From contig OV050032.1 in the NCBI GenBank assembly GCA_920105625.2, positions 112,018,542 through 112,082,541 of the forward strand: a stretch of DNA of 64,000 bases, read 5' to 3'. Positions 13,334-26,641 of this stretch are shown here, piece after piece; the first letter of the stretch is position 1, and each line of letters starts with the position of its first letter. Made by a program: the position numbers and the translations under genes. This DNA comes from Clusia tigrina. Lineage: Eukaryota > Arthropoda > Insecta > Diptera > Clusiidae. The notes beneath the pieces are model-generated. The model saw only the letters and a program-made list of their open reading frames with translations, did no database searches and was not told where the DNA came from.

Positions 13334-13463
13334 ACAAAATTTCAAGGTTTTATGACGCTCCAGTAAAAAGATACAAGCATTTGTATGTTGCAAACTTTGA
13401 TAAAATGTACCGTATTGAAGTTAGATAGCTTAAATTGACAAGAGGGTCGACTACTTTATTGTT
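13334..13463 (+). repeat. Shortened 130-bp satellite unit, type 2
   Basis: Same sequence type as the units at 5447 and 11220. It closes the shortened copy 3, only 2114 bp after the previous type 2 unit and with no type 1 unit between them. Confidence 0.92.
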
Positions 13464-13659
13464 ACAAAATTTCAAGGTTTTATGATGCTCCAGTAAAAAG
13501 TTACAAGCAATTGTATGTTGCAAACTTTGATAAGTGTAGGACGTACCGTAAAGAAGTTAAGGGCGTTTGAAGTTTTATCAGTGTTTGATTTGGGACTCAA
13601 TGGTAGCATAGCTTTGACCGATGGTTTAAATTGACAAGAGGCTCGAGTACTTTATTGTT

Positions 13660-13879
13660 ACAAAAGTTAGGGCCATTTGAAGTTTTATCAGTGTTTGATT
13701 TGGGACTCAAGGGTAGCATAGCTTTGAGCGATGGTTTAAATTGACAAGAGGCTCGAGTAATTTATTGTTACAAAAGTTAGGGCCATTTGAAGTTTTATCA
13801 GTGTTTGATTTGGGACTCAAGGGTAGCATAGCTTTGAGCGATAGCTTAAATTGACAAGAGTCTCGAGTACTTTATTGTT
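13660..13879 (+). repeat. Pair of shortened 110-bp satellite units
   Basis: Units 13660-13769 and 13770-13879, same 86-bp loss, at the start of higher-order copy 4. The preceding full unit carries tttgaccgatgg, a marker shared only with the matching unit in copy 5. Confidence 0.93.
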
Positions 13880-15251
13880 ACAAAATTTCAAGGTTTTATG
13901 ACGCTCCAGTAAAAAATTACAAGCATTTGTAAGTTGCAAACTTTGATAGGTGTAGGACGTACCGTATAGAAGTTAGGGCCATTTGAAGTTTTATCAGTGT
14001 TTGATTTGGGACTCTAGTGTAGCATAGCTTTGAGCAATAGCTTAAATTGACAAGAGGCTCGAGTACTTTATTGTTACAAAATTTCAAGGTTTTATGACGC
14101 TCCAGTAAAAAGTTTCAAGCATTTGTATGTTGCAAACTTTGATAGGTGTAGGACGTACCGTAAAGAAGTTAGGGGCGTTTGAAGTTTTATCAGTGTTTGA
14201 TTTGGGACTCAAGGGTAGCATAGCTTTGAGCGATGGCCTAAATTGACAAGAGGCTCGAGTACTTTATTGTTACAAAATTTCAATGTTTTATGACGTTCCA
14301 GTAAAAAGTTACAAGCATTTGTATGTTGCAAACTTTGATAGGTGTAGGACGTACCGTAAAGAAATTAGGGGCGTTTGAAGTTTTATCAGTGTTTGATTTG
14401 GGACTCTAGGGTAGCATAGCTTTGAGCGATAACTTAAATTGACAAGAGGGTCGAGTACTTTATTGTAACAAAATTTCAAGGTTTTATGACGCTCCAGTAA
14501 AAAGTTACAAGCATTTGAATGTTGCCAACTTCGATAGGTGTAGGACGTACCGTAAAGAAGTTAGGGCCATTTGAAGTTTTATCAGTGTTTGATTTGGGAC
14601 TCAAGGGTAGCATAGCTTTGAGCGATAGCTTAAATTGACAAGAGGCTCGAGTACTTTATTGTTACAAAATTTCAAGGTTTTATGACGCTCCAGTAAAAAG
14701 TTTCAAGCATTTGTATGTTGCAAACTTTGATAGGTGTAGGACGTACCGTAAAGAAGTTAGGGGCGTTTGAAGTTTAATCAGTGTTTGATTTGGGACTCAA
14801 TGGTAGCATAGTTTTGAGCGATAGCTTAAATTGACAAGAGACTCGGATACTTCATTATTACAAAATTTCAAGGTTTTATGACGCTCCAGTAAAAAGATAC
14901 AAGCATTTGTATGTTGCAAACTTTGATAGGTGTAGGACGTACCGTAAAGAAGTTAGGGGCGTTTGAAGTTTTATCAGTGTTTGATTTGGGACTCAATGGT
15001 AGCATAGTTTTGAGCGATAGCTTAAATTGACAAGAGGCTCGAGTACTTCATTGTTACAAAATTTCAAGGTTTTATGACGCTCCAGTAAAAAGATACAAGC
15101 ATTTGTATGTTGCAAACTTTGATAGGTGTAGGACGTACCGTAAAGAAGTTAGGGGCGTTTGAAGTTTTATCATTGTTTGATTTGGGACTCAATGGTAGCA
15201 TAGTTTTGAGCGATAGCTTAAATTGACAAGAGACTCGGGTACTTCATTGTT

Positions 15252-15381
15252 ACAAAATTTCAAGGTTTTATGACGCTCCAGTAAAAAGATACAAGCATTT
15301 GTATGTTGCAAACTTTGATAAAACGTACCGTATAGAAGTTAGATAGCTTAAATTGACAAGAGGGTCGAGTACTTTATTGTT
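15252..15381 (+). repeat. Shortened 130-bp satellite unit, type 1
   Basis: Type 1 markers aaaacgtacc and gggtcgag, inside higher-order copy 4. The following full unit has the variant gtatgttacaaac, shared with copy 5. Confidence 0.92.
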
Positions 15382-18300
15382 ACAAAATTTCAAGGTTTTA
15401 TGACGCTCCAGTAAAAAGTTACAAGCATTTGTATGTTACAAACTTTGATAGGTGTAGGACGTACCGTATAGAAGTTAGGGCCATTTTAAGTTTTATCAGT
15501 GTTTGATTTGGGACTCAACGGTAGCATAGCTTTGAGCGATGGCTTAAATTGACAAGAGGCTCGAGTACTTTATTGTTACAAAATTTCAAGGTTTTATGAC
15601 GCTCCAGTAAAAAGTTACAAGCATTTGTATGTTGCCAACTTTGATAGGTGTAGGACGTACCGTATAGAAGTTAGGGGCGTTTGAAGTTTTATCAGTGTTT
15701 GATTTGGGACTCAATGGTAGCATAGCTTTGAGCGATAGCTTAAATTGACAAGAGGCTCGAGTACTTTATTGTTACAAAATTTCAAGGTTTTATGACGCTC
15801 CAGTAAAAAGTTACAAGCATTTGTATGTTGCAAACTTTTATAGGTGTAGGACGTACCGTATAGAAGTTAGGGGCGTTTGAAGTTTTATCAGTGTTTGATT
15901 TGGGACTCTAGTGTAGCATAGCTTTGAGCGATAGCTTAAATTGACAAGAGGCTCGAGTACTTTATTGCCACAAAATTTCAAGGTTTTATGACGCTCCAGT
16001 AAAAAGTTTCAAGCATTTGTATGTTGCAAACTTTGATAGGTGTAGGACGTACCGTAAAGAAGTTAGGGCCATTTGAAGTTTTATCAGTGTTTGATTTGGG
16101 ACGCAAGGGTAGCATAGCTTTGAGCGATGGCTTAAATTGACAAGATGCTCGAGTAATTTATCGTTACAAAATTTCAAGGTTTTATGACGCTCCAGTAAAA
16201 AGTTACAAGCATTTGTATGTTGCAAACTTTGATAGGTGTAGAACGTACCGTAAAGAAGTTAGGGGCGTTTGAAGTTTTATCAGTGTTTGATTTGGGACTC
16301 AAGGGTAGCATAGCTTTGAGCGATGGCCTAAATTGACAAGAGGCTCGAGTACTTTATTGTTACAAAATTTCAATGTTTTATGACGCTCCAGTAAAAAGTT
16401 ACAAGCATTTGTATGTTGCAAACTTTGATAGGTGTAGGACGTACCGTAAAGAAGTTAGGGGCGTTTGAAATTTTATCAGTGTTTGATTTGGGACTCTAGG
16501 GTAGCTTAGCTTTGAGCGATAACTTAAATTGACAAGAGGGTCGAGTACTTTATTGTAACAAAATTTGAAGGTTTTATGACGCTCCAGTAAAAAGTTACAA
16601 GCATTTGAATGTTGCAAACTTTGATAGGTGTAGGACGTACCGTAAAGAAGTTAGGGCCATTTGAAGTTTTATCAGTGTTTGATTTGGGACTCAAGGGTAG
16701 CATAGCTTTGAGCGATAGCTTAAATTGACAAGAGGCTCGAGTACTTTATTGTTACAAAATTTCAAGGTTTTATGACGCTCCAGTAAAAAGTTACAAGCAT
16801 TTGTATGTTGCAAACTTTGATAGGTGTAGGACGTACCGTAAAGAAGTTAGGGGCTTTTGAAGTTTTATCAGTGTTTGATTTGGGACTCAATGGTAGCATA
16901 GTTTTGAGCGATAGCTTAAATTGACAAGAGACTCTGGTACTTCATTGTTACAAAATTTCAAGGTTTTATGACGCTCCAGTAAAAAGTTACAAGCATTTGT
17001 ATGTTGCAAACTTTGATAGGTGTAGGTCGTACCGTATAGAAGTTAGGGCCATTTGAAGTTTTATCAGTGTTTGATTTGGGACTCAAGGGTAGCATAGCTT
17101 TGAGCGATGGCTTAAATTGACAAGAGGCTCGAGTACTTTATTGTTACAAAATTTCAAGGTTTTATGACGCTCCAGTAAAAAGTTACAAGCATTTGTATGT
17201 TGCAAACTTTGATAGGTGTAGGACGTACCGTAAAGAAGTTAAGGGCGTTTGAAGTTTTATCAGTGTTTGATTTGGGACACAAGGGTAGCATAGCTTTGAG
17301 CGATGGCTTAAATTGACAAGATGCTCGAGTAATTTATCGTTACAAAATTTCAAGGTTTTATGACGCTCCAGTAAAAAGTTACAAGCATTTGTATGTTGCA
17401 AACTTTGATAGGTGTAAGACGTACCGTAAATAAGTTAGGGGCGTTTGAAGTTTTATCAGTGTTTGATTTGGGACTCAAGGGTAGCATAGCTTTGAGCGAT
17501 GGCTTAAATTGACAAGAGGCTCGAGTACTTTATTGTTACAAAATTTCAAGGTTTTATGACGCTCCAGTAAAAAGATACAAGCATTTGTATGTTGCAAACT
17601 TTGATTGGTGTAGGACGTACCGTAAAGAAGTTAGGGGCGTTTGAAGTTTAATCAGTGTTTGATTTGGGACTCAATGGTAGCATAGTTTTGAGCGATAGCT
17701 TAAATTGACAAGAGACTCGGGTACTTCATTATTACAAAATTTCAAGGTTTTATGACGCTCCAGTAAAAAGATACAAGCATTTGTATGTTGCAAACTTTGA
17801 TAGGTGTAGGACGTACCGTAAAGAAGTTAGGGGCGTTTGAAGTTTTATCAGTGTTTGATTTGGGACTCTAGGGTAGCATAGCTTTGAGCGATAACTTAAA
17901 TTGACAAGAGGGTCGAGTACTTTATTGTAACAAAATTTCAAGGTTTTATGACGCTCCAGTAAAAAGTTACAAGCATTTGAATGTTGCCAACTTCGATAGG
18001 TGTAGGACGTACCGTAAAGAAGTTAGGGCCATTTGAAGTTTTATCAGTGTTTGATTTGGGACTCAAGGGTAGCATAGCTTTGAGCGATAGCTTAAATTGA
18101 CAAGAGGCTCGAGTACTTTATTGTTACAAAATTTCAAGGTTTTATGACGCTCCAGTAAAAAGTTTCAAGCATTTGTATGTTGCAAACTTTGATAGGTGTA
18201 GGACGTACCGTAAAGAAGTTATGGGCGTTTGAAGTTTTATCAGTGTTTGATTTGGGACTCAATGGTAGCATAGCTTTGAGCGATAGCTTAAATTGACAAG

Positions 18301-18517
18301 AGGCTCGAGTCCTTCATTGTTACAAAATTTCAAGGTTTTATGACGCTCCAGTAAAAAGATACAAGCATTTGTATGTTGCAAACTTTGATAGGTCTAGGAC
18401 GTACCGTAAAGAAGTTAGGGGCGTTTGAAGTTTTATCAGTATTTGATTTGGGACTCAATGATAGCATAGTTTTGAGCGATAGCTTAAATTGACAAGATAC
18501 TCGGGTACTTCATTGTT

Positions 18518-18647
18518 ACAAAATTTCAAGGTTTTATGACGCTCCAGTAAAAAGATACAAGCATTTGTATGTTGCAAACTTTGATAAAATGTACCGTATT
18601 GAAGTTAGATAGCTTAAATTGACAAGAGGGTCGACTACTTTATTGTT
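18518..18647 (+). repeat. Shortened 130-bp satellite unit, type 2
   Basis: Type 2 markers as above. It closes higher-order copy 4, 5184 bp after the type 2 unit at 13334. Confidence 0.92.
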
Positions 18648-18843
18648 ACAAAATTTCAAGGTTTTATGATGCTCCAGTAAAAAGTTACAAGCAATTGTAT
18701 GTTGCAAACTTTGATAAGTGTAGGACGTACCGTAAAGAAGTTAAGGGCGTTTGAAGTTTTATCAGTGTTTGATTTGGGACTCAATGGTAGCATAGCTTTG
18801 ACCGATGGTTTAAATTGACAAGAGGCTCGAGTACTTTATTGTT

Positions 18844-19063
18844 ACAAAAGTTAGGGCCATTTGAAGTTTTATCAGTGTTTGATTTGGGACTCAAGGGTAG
18901 CATAGCTTTGAGCGATGGTTTAAATTGACAAGAGGCTCGAGTAATTTATTGTTACAAAAGTTAGGGCCATTTGAAGTTTTATCAGTGTTTGATTTGGGGC
19001 TCAAGGGTAGCATAGCTTTGAGCGATAGCTTAAATTGACAAGAGTCTCGAGTACTTTATTGTT
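18844..19063 (+). repeat. Pair of shortened 110-bp satellite units
   Basis: Units 18844-18953 and 18954-19063, same 86-bp loss, at the start of higher-order copy 5. This is the last pair in the window: none occurs to the right of domain A. Confidence 0.93.
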
Positions 19064-20435
19064 ACAAAATTTCAAGGTTTTATGACGCTCCAGTAAAAAA
19101 TTACAAGCATTTGTAAGTTGCAAACTTTGATAGGTGTAGGACGTACCGTATAGAAGTTAGGGCCATTTGAAGTTTTATCAGTGTTTGATTTGGGACTCTA
19201 GTGTAGCATAGCTTTGAGCAATAGCTTAAATTGACAAGAGGCTCGAGTACTTTATTGTTACAAAATTTCAAGGTTTTATGACGCTCCAGTAAAAAGTTTC
19301 AAGCATTTGTATGTTGCAAACTTTGATAGGTGTAGGACGTACCGTAAAGAAGTTAGGGGCGTTTGAAGTTTTATCAGTGTTTGATTTGGGACTCAAGGTT
19401 GGCATAGCTTTGAGCGATGGCCTAAATTGACAAGAGGCTCGAGTACTTTATTGTTACAAAATTTCAATGTTTTATGACGTTCCAGTAAAAAGTTACAAGC
19501 ATTTGTATGTTGCAAACTTTGATAGGTGTAGGACGTACCGTAAAGAAATTAGGGGCGTTTGAAGTTTTATCAGTGTTTGATTTGGGACTCTAGGGTAGCA
19601 TAGCTTTGAGCGATAACTTAAATTGACAAGAGGGTCGAGTACTTTATTGTAACAAAATTTCAAGGTTTTATGACGCTCCAGTAAAAAGTTACAAGCATTT
19701 GAATGTTGCCAACTTCGATAGGTGTAGGACGTACCGTAAAGAAGTTAGGGCCATTTGAAGTTTTATCAGTGTTTGATTTGGGACTCAAGGGTAGCATAGC
19801 TTTGAGCGATAGCTTAAATTGACAAGAGGCTCGAGTACTTTATTGTTACAAAATTTCAAGGTTTTATGACGCTCCAGTAAAAAGTTTCAAGCATTTGTAT
19901 GTTGCAAACTTTGATAGGTGTAGGACGTACCGTAAAGAAGTTAGGGGCGTTTGAAGTTTAATCAGTGTTTGATTTGGGACTCAATGGTAGCATAGTTTTG
20001 AGCGATAGCTTAAATTGACAAGAGACTCGGATACTTCATTATTACAAAATTTCAAGGTTTTATGACGCTCCAGTAAAAAGATACAAGCATTTGTATGTTG
20101 CAAACTTTGATAGGTGTAGGACGTACCGTAAAGAAGTTAGGGGCGTTTGAAGTTTTATCAGTGTTTGATTTGGGACTCAATGGTAGCATAGTTTTGAGCG
20201 ATAGCTTAAATTGACAAGAGGCTCGAGTACTTCATTGTTACAAAATTTCAAGGTTTTATGACGCTCCAGTAAAAAGATACAAGCATTTGTATGTTGCAAA
20301 CTTTGATAGGTGTAGGACGTACCGTAAAGAAGTTAGGGGCGTTTGAAGTTTTATCATTGTTTGATTTGGGACTCAATGGTAGCATAGTTTTGAGCGATAG
20401 CTTAAATTGACAAGAGACTCGGGTACTTCATTGTT

Positions 20436-20565
20436 ACAAAATTTCAAGGTTTTATGACGCTCCAGTAAAAAGATACAAGCATTTGTATGTTGCAAACTTT
20501 GATAAAACGTACCGTATAGAAGTTAGATAGCTTAAATTGACAAGAGGGTCGAGTACTTTATTGTT
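20436..20565 (+). repeat. Shortened 130-bp satellite unit, type 1
   Basis: Type 1 unit of higher-order copy 5, 5184 bp from its counterpart at 15252. It is the last 130-bp unit in the array. Confidence 0.92.
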
Positions 20566-23309
20566 ACAAAATTTCAAGGTTTTATGACGCTCCAGTAAAA
20601 AGTTACAAGCATTTGTATGTTACAAACTTTGATAGGTGTAGGACGTACCGTATAGAAGTTAGGGCCATTTTAAGTTTTATCAGTGTTTGATTTGGGACTC
20701 AACGGTAGCATAGCTTTGAGCGATGGCTTAAATTGACAAGAGGCTCGAGTACTTTATTGTTACAAAATTTCAAGGTTTTATGACGCTCCAGTAAAAAGTT
20801 ACAAGCATTTGTATGTTGCCAACTTTGATAGGTGTAGGACGTACCGTATAGAAGTTAGGGGCGTTTGAAGTTTTATCAGTGTTTGATTTGGGACTCAATG
20901 GTAGCATAGCTTTGAGCGATAGCTTAAATTGACAAGAGGCTCGAGTACTTTATTGTTACAAAATTTCAAGGTTTTATGACGCTCCAGTAAAAAGTTACAA
21001 GCATTTGTATGTTGCAAACTTTTATAGGTGTAGGACGTACCGTATAGAAGTTAGGGGCGTTTGAAGTTTTATCAGTGTTTGATTTGGGACTCTAGTGTAG
21101 CATAGCTTTGAGCGATAGCTTAAATTGACAAGAGGCTCGAGTACTTTATTGCCACAAAATTTCAAGGTTTTATGACGCTCCAGTAAAAAGTTTCAAGCAT
21201 TTGTATGTTGCAAACTTTGATAGGTGTAGGACGTACCGTAAAGAAGTTAGGGCCATTTGAAGTTTTATCAGTGTTTGATTTGGGACTCAATGGTAGCATA
21301 GTTTTGAGCGATAGCTTAAATTGACAAGAGACTCGGGTACTTCATTGTTACAAAATTTCAAGGTTTTATGATGCTCCAGTAAAAAGATACAAGCATTTGT
21401 ATGTTGCAAACTTTGATAGGTGTAGGACGTACCGTATAGAAGTTAGGGGCGTTTGAAGTTTTATCAGTGTTTGATTTGGGACTCAAGGGTACCATAGCTT
21501 TGAGCGATGGCCTAAATTGACAAGAGGCTCGAGTACTTTATTGTTTCAAAACTTCAAGGTTTTATGATGCTCCAGTAAAAAGTTACAAGCATTTGTATGT
21601 TGCAAACTTTGATAGGTGTAGGACGTACCGTAAAGAAGTTAGGGGCGTTTGAAGTTTTATCAGTGTTTGATTTGGGACGCAAGGGTAGCATAGCTTTGAG
21701 CGATGGCTTAAATTGACAAGATGCTCGAGTAATTTATCGTTACAAAATTTCAAGGTTTTATGACGCTCCAGTAAAAAGTTACAAGCATTTGTATGTTGCA
21801 AACTTTGATAGGTGTAGAACGTACCGTAAAGAAGTTAGGGGCGTTTGAAGTTTTATCAGTGTTTGATTTGGGACTCAAGGGTAGCATAGCTTTGAGCGAT
21901 GGCCTAAATTGACAAGAGGCTCGAGTACTTTATTGTTACAAAATTTCAATGTTTTATGACGCTCCAGTAAAAAGTTACAAGCATTTGTATGTTGCAAACT
22001 TTGATAGGTGTAGGACGTACCGTAAAGAAGTTAGGGGCGTTTGAAATTTTATCAGTGTTTGATTTGGGACTCTAGGGTAGCTTAGCTTTGAGCGATAACT
22101 TAAATTGACAAGAGGGTCGAGTACTTTATTGTAACAAAATTTGAAGGTTTTATGACGCTCCAGTAAAAAGTTACAAGCATTTGAATGTTGCCAACTTTGA
22201 TAGGTGTAGGACGTACCGTAAAGAAGTTAGGGCCATTTGAAGTTTTATCAGTGTTTGATTTGGGACTCAAGGGTAGCATAGCTTTGAGCGATAGCTTAAA
22301 TTGACAAGAGGCTCGAGTACTTTATTGTTACAAAATTTCAAGGTTTTATGACGCTCCAGTAAAAAGTTTCAAGCATTTGTATGTTGCAAACTTTGATAGG
22401 TGTAGGACGTACCGTAAAGAAGTTAGGGGCTTTTGAAGTTTTATCAGTGTTTGATTTGGGACTCAATGGTAGCATAGTTTTGAGCGATAGCTTAAATTGA
22501 CAAGAGACTCTGGTACTTCATTGTTACAAAATTTCAAGGTTTTATGACGCTCCAGTAAAAAGTTACAAGCATTTGTATGTTGCAAACTTTGATAGGTGTA
22601 GGTCGTACCGTATAGAAGTTAGGGCCATTTGAAGTTTTATCAGTGTTTGATTTGGGACTCAAGGGTAGCATAGCTTTGAGCGATGGCTTAAATTGACAAG
22701 AGGCTCGAGTACTTTATTGTTACAAAATTTCAAGGTTTTATGACGCTCCAGTAAAAAGTTACAAGCATTTGTATGTTGCAAACTTTGATAGGTGTAAGAC
22801 GTACCGTAAATAAGTTAGGGGCGTTTGAAGTTTTATCAGTGTTTGATTTGGGACTCAAGGGTAGCATAGCTTTGAGCGATGGCTTAAATTGACAAGAGGC
22901 TCGAGTACTTTATTGTTACAAAATTTCAAGGTTTTATGACGCTCCAGTAAAAAGATACAAGCATTTGTATGTTGCAAACTTTGATTGGTGTAGGACGTAC
23001 CGTAAAGAAGTTAGGGGCTTTTGAAGTTTTATCAGTGTTTGATTTGGGACTCAACAGTAGCATAGTTTTGAGCGATAGCTTAAATTGACAAGAGGCTCGA
23101 GTACTTTATTGTTACAAAATTTCAAGGTTTTATGACGCTCCAGTAAAAAGCTACAAGCATTTGTATGTTGCAAACTTTGATAGGTGTAGGACGTACCGTA
23201 AAGAAGTTAGGGGCGTTTGAAGTTTTATTAGTGTTTGATTTGGGACTCAAGGGTAGCATAGCTTTGAGCGATGGCCTAAATTGACAAGAGGCTCGAGTAC
23301 TTTATTGTT

Positions 23310-24093
23310 ACAAAATTTCAATGTTTTATGACGCTCCAGTAAAAAGTTACAAGCATTTGTATGTTGCAAACTTTGATAGGTGTAGGACGTACCGTAAAGA
23401 AGTTAGGGGCGTTTGAAGTTTTATCAGTGTTTGATTTGGGACTCTAGGGTAGCATAGCTTTGAGCGATAACTTAAATTGACAAGATGGTCGAGTACTTTA
23501 TTGTAACAAAATTTCAAGGTTTTATGACGCTCCAGTAAAAAGTTACAAGCATTTGAATGTTGCCAACTTTGATGGGTGTAGGACGTACCGTAAAGAAGTT
23601 AGGACCATTTGAAGTTTTATCAGTGTTTGATTTGGGACTCAAGGGTAGCATAGCTTTGAGCGATAGCTTAAATTGACAAGAGGCTCGAGTACTTTATTGT
23701 TACAAAATTTCAAGGTTTTATGACGCTCCAGTAAAAAGTTTCAAGCATTTGTATGTTGCAAACTTTGATAGGTGTAGGACGTACCGTAAAGAAGTTAGGG
23801 GCTTTTGAAGTTTTATCAGTATTTGATTTGGGACTCAATGGTAGCATAGTTTTGAGCGATAGCTTAAATCGACAAGAGACTCGGGTACTTCATTGTTACA
23901 AAATTTCAAGGTTTTATAACGCTCCAGTAAAAAGTTACAAGCATTTATATGTTGCAAACTTTGATAGGTGTAGGACGTACCGTATAGAAGTTAGGGCCAT
24001 TTGAAGTTTTATCAGTGTTTGATTTGGGACTCAAGGGTAGCATAGCTTTGAGCGATGGCTTAAATTGACAAGAGGCTCGAGTACTTTATTGTT
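23310..24093 (+). repeat. Domain B 4-mer block, full-length version (784 bp)
   Basis: Four full monomers marked in order by ctagggtag/gataac, gatgggtgtagg with ttaggaccattt, gggctttt with aaatcgacaag, and gccattt. The same four-unit order reappears twice at 26642-28195, where the third monomer has lost 7 bp. This copy therefore looks like the state before the deletion. Confidence 0.75.
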
Positions 24094-26641
24094 ACAAAAT
24101 TTCAAGGTTTTATGACGCTCCAGTAAAAAGTTAGAAGCATTTGTATGTTGCCAACTTTGATAGGTGTAGGATGTACCGTATAGAAGTTTGGGGCGTTTGA
24201 AGTTTTATCAGTGTTTGATTTGGGACTCAAGGGCAGCATAGCTTTGAGCAATAGCTTAAATTGACAAGAGGCTCTAGTACTTTATTGTTACAAAATTTCA
24301 AGGTTTTATGACGCTCCAGTAAAAAGTTACAAGCATTTGTATGTTGCAAACTTTGATAGGTGTAGGACGTACCGTATAGAAGTTACGGCCATTTGAAGTT
24401 TTTTCAGTGTTTGATTTGGGACTCTAGTGTAGCATAGCTTTGAGCGATAGCTTAAATTGACAAGAGGCTCGAGTACTTTATTGTTCCAAAATTTCAAGGT
24501 TTTATGACGCCCCAGTAAAAAGTTTCAAGCATTTGTATGTTGCAAACTTTGATAGGTGTAGGACGTACCGTAAATAAGTTAGGGACGTTTGAAGTTTTAT
24601 CAGTGTTTGATTTGGGACTCAAGGGTAGCATAGCTTTGAGCGATGGCCTAAATTGACAAGAGGCTCGAGTACTTTATTGTTTCAAAACTTCAAGGTTTTA
24701 TGACGCTCCAGTAAAAAGTTACAAGCATTTGTATGTTGCAAACTTTGATAGGTGTAGGACGTACCGTAAAGAAGTTAGGGGCGTTTGAAGTTTTATCAGT
24801 GTTTGATTTGGGACACAAGGGTAGCATAGCTTTGAGCAATGGCTTAAATTGACAAGATGCTCGAGTAATTTATCGTTACAAAATTTCAAGGTTCTATGAC
24901 GCTCCAGTAAAAAGTTACAAGCATTTGTATGTTGCAAACTTTGATAGGTGTAGGACGTACCGTAAAGAAGTTAGGGGCGTTTGAAGTTTTATCAGTGTTT
25001 GATTTGGGACGCAAGGGTAGCATAGCTTTGAGCGATGGCTTAAATTGACAAGATGCTCGAGTAATTTATCGTTACAAAATTGCAAGGTTTTATGACGCTC
25101 CAGTAAAAAGTTACAAGCATTTGTATGTTGCAAACTTTGATAGGTGTAGGACGTACCGTAAAGAAGTTAGGGGCGTTTGAAGTTTTATCAGTGTTTGATT
25201 TGGGACTCAAGGGTAGCATAGCTTTGAGCGATGGCCTAAATTGACAAGAGGCTCGAGTACTTTATTGTTACAAAATTTCAATGTTTTATGACGCTGTAGT
25301 AAAAAGTTACAAGCATTTGTATGTTGCAAACTTTGATAGGTGTAGGACGTACCGTAAAGAAGTTAGGGGCGTTTGAAGTTTTATCAGTGTTTGATTTGGG
25401 ACTCTAGGGTAGCTTAGCTTTGACCGATAACTTAAATTGACAAGAGGGTCGAGTAATTTATTGTAACAAAATTTGAAGGTTTTATGACGCTCCAGTAAAA
25501 AGTTACAAGCATTTGAATGTTGCCAACTTTGATAGGTGTAGGACGTACCGTAAAGAAGTTAGGGCCATTTGAAGTTTTATCAGTGTTTGATTTGGGACTC
25601 AAGGGTAGCATAGCTTTGAGCGATAGCTTAAATTGACAAGAGGCTCGAGTACTTTATTGTTACAAAATTTCAAGGTTTTATGACGCTCCAGTAAAAAGTT
25701 TCAAGCATTTGTATGTTGCAAACTTTGATAGGTGTAGGACGTACCGTAAAGAAGTTAGGGGCTTTTGAAGTTTTATCAGTGTTTGATTTGGGACTCAATG
25801 GTAGCATAGTTTTGAGCGATAGCTTAAATTGACAAGAGACTCGGGTACTTCATTGTTACAAAATTTCAAGGTTTTATGACGCTCCAGTAAAAAGTTACAA
25901 GCATTTGTATGTTGCAAACTTTGATAGGTGTAGGTCGTACCGTATAGAAGTTAGGGCCATTTGAAGTTTTATCAGTGTTTGATTTGGGACTCAAGGGTAG
26001 CATAGCTTTGAGCGATGGCTTAAATTGACAAGAGGCTCGAGTACTTTATTGTTACAAAATTTCAAGGTTTTATGACGCTCCAGTAAAAAGTTACAAGCAT
26101 TTGTATGTTGCCAACTTTGATAGGTGTAGGACGTACCGTAAAGAAGTTACGGGCGTTTGAAGTTTTATCAGTGTTTGATTTGGGATTCAAGGGTAGCATA
26201 GCTTTGAGCGATGGCCTAAATTGACAAGAGGCTCGAGTACTTTATTGTTTCAAAACTTCAAGGTTTTATGACGCTCCAGTAAAAAGTTACAAGCATTTGT
26301 ATGTTGCAAACTTTGATAGGTGTAGGACGTACCATAAAGAAGTTAAGGGCGTTTGAAGTTTTATCAGTGTTTGATTTGGGACACAAGGGTAGCATAGCTT
26401 TGAGCGATGGCTTAAATTGACAAGATGCTCGAGTAATTTATCGTTACAAAATTTCAAGGTTTTATGACGCTCCAGTAAAAAGTTACAAGCATTTGTATGT
26501 TGCAAACTTTGATAGGTGTAAGACGTACCGTAAATAAGTTAGGGGCGCTTGAAGTTTTATCAGTGTTTGATTTGGGACTCAAGGGTAGCATAGCTTTGAG
26601 CGATGGCTTAAATTGACAAGAGGCTCGAGTACTTTATTGTT

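Larger units (their letters stand above)
11350..13463 (+). repeat. Domain A higher-order repeat, copy 3, internally deleted (12 units)
   Basis: Length 2114 bp equals 9 full units, the 110-bp pair and one 130-bp unit. It keeps the beginning and the end of the module, but the centre, including the first type of 130-bp unit (aaaacgtacc), is missing. The monomer near 11978-12169 is a hybrid: its first half matches the copy 2 unit near 6220 and its second half matches the ctagggtag/gataac class. This is what an unequal exchange within a monomer would leave. Confidence 0.85.
13464..18647 (+). repeat. Domain A higher-order repeat, copy 4 (about 28 units)
   Basis: Length 5184 bp equals 24 full units, two 110-bp and two 130-bp units. 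It shares markers with copy 5 at an offset of 5184 up to about 16.07 kb, then at 5576 (two monomers absent here), then at 5380 after a one-monomer difference near 17.2-17.4 kb. Confidence 0.85.
18648..23020 (+). repeat. Domain A higher-order repeat, copy 5, right end merges into domain B
   Basis: Starts with the same full unit plus 110-bp pair as the other copies and follows copy 4 closely until about 23020, for example tgtaggtcgt at 17021 and 22597 and ggtgtaagac at 17411 and 22791. Beyond this the marker order changes (gggctttt with caacagtag), so copy 5 is truncated relative to copy 4. The right boundary is approximate. Confidence 0.75.

Noticed and set aside
23753..24004. Plus-strand open frames starting MLQTLIGVGRTVKK or MYVANFDRC, also at 27081, 27858, 37066, 42943, 55595 and 59120
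   Set aside because: These are satellite read-through frames created by loss of a stop (for example aaatcgac for aaattgac) or by a shortened unit. They are not independent genes.
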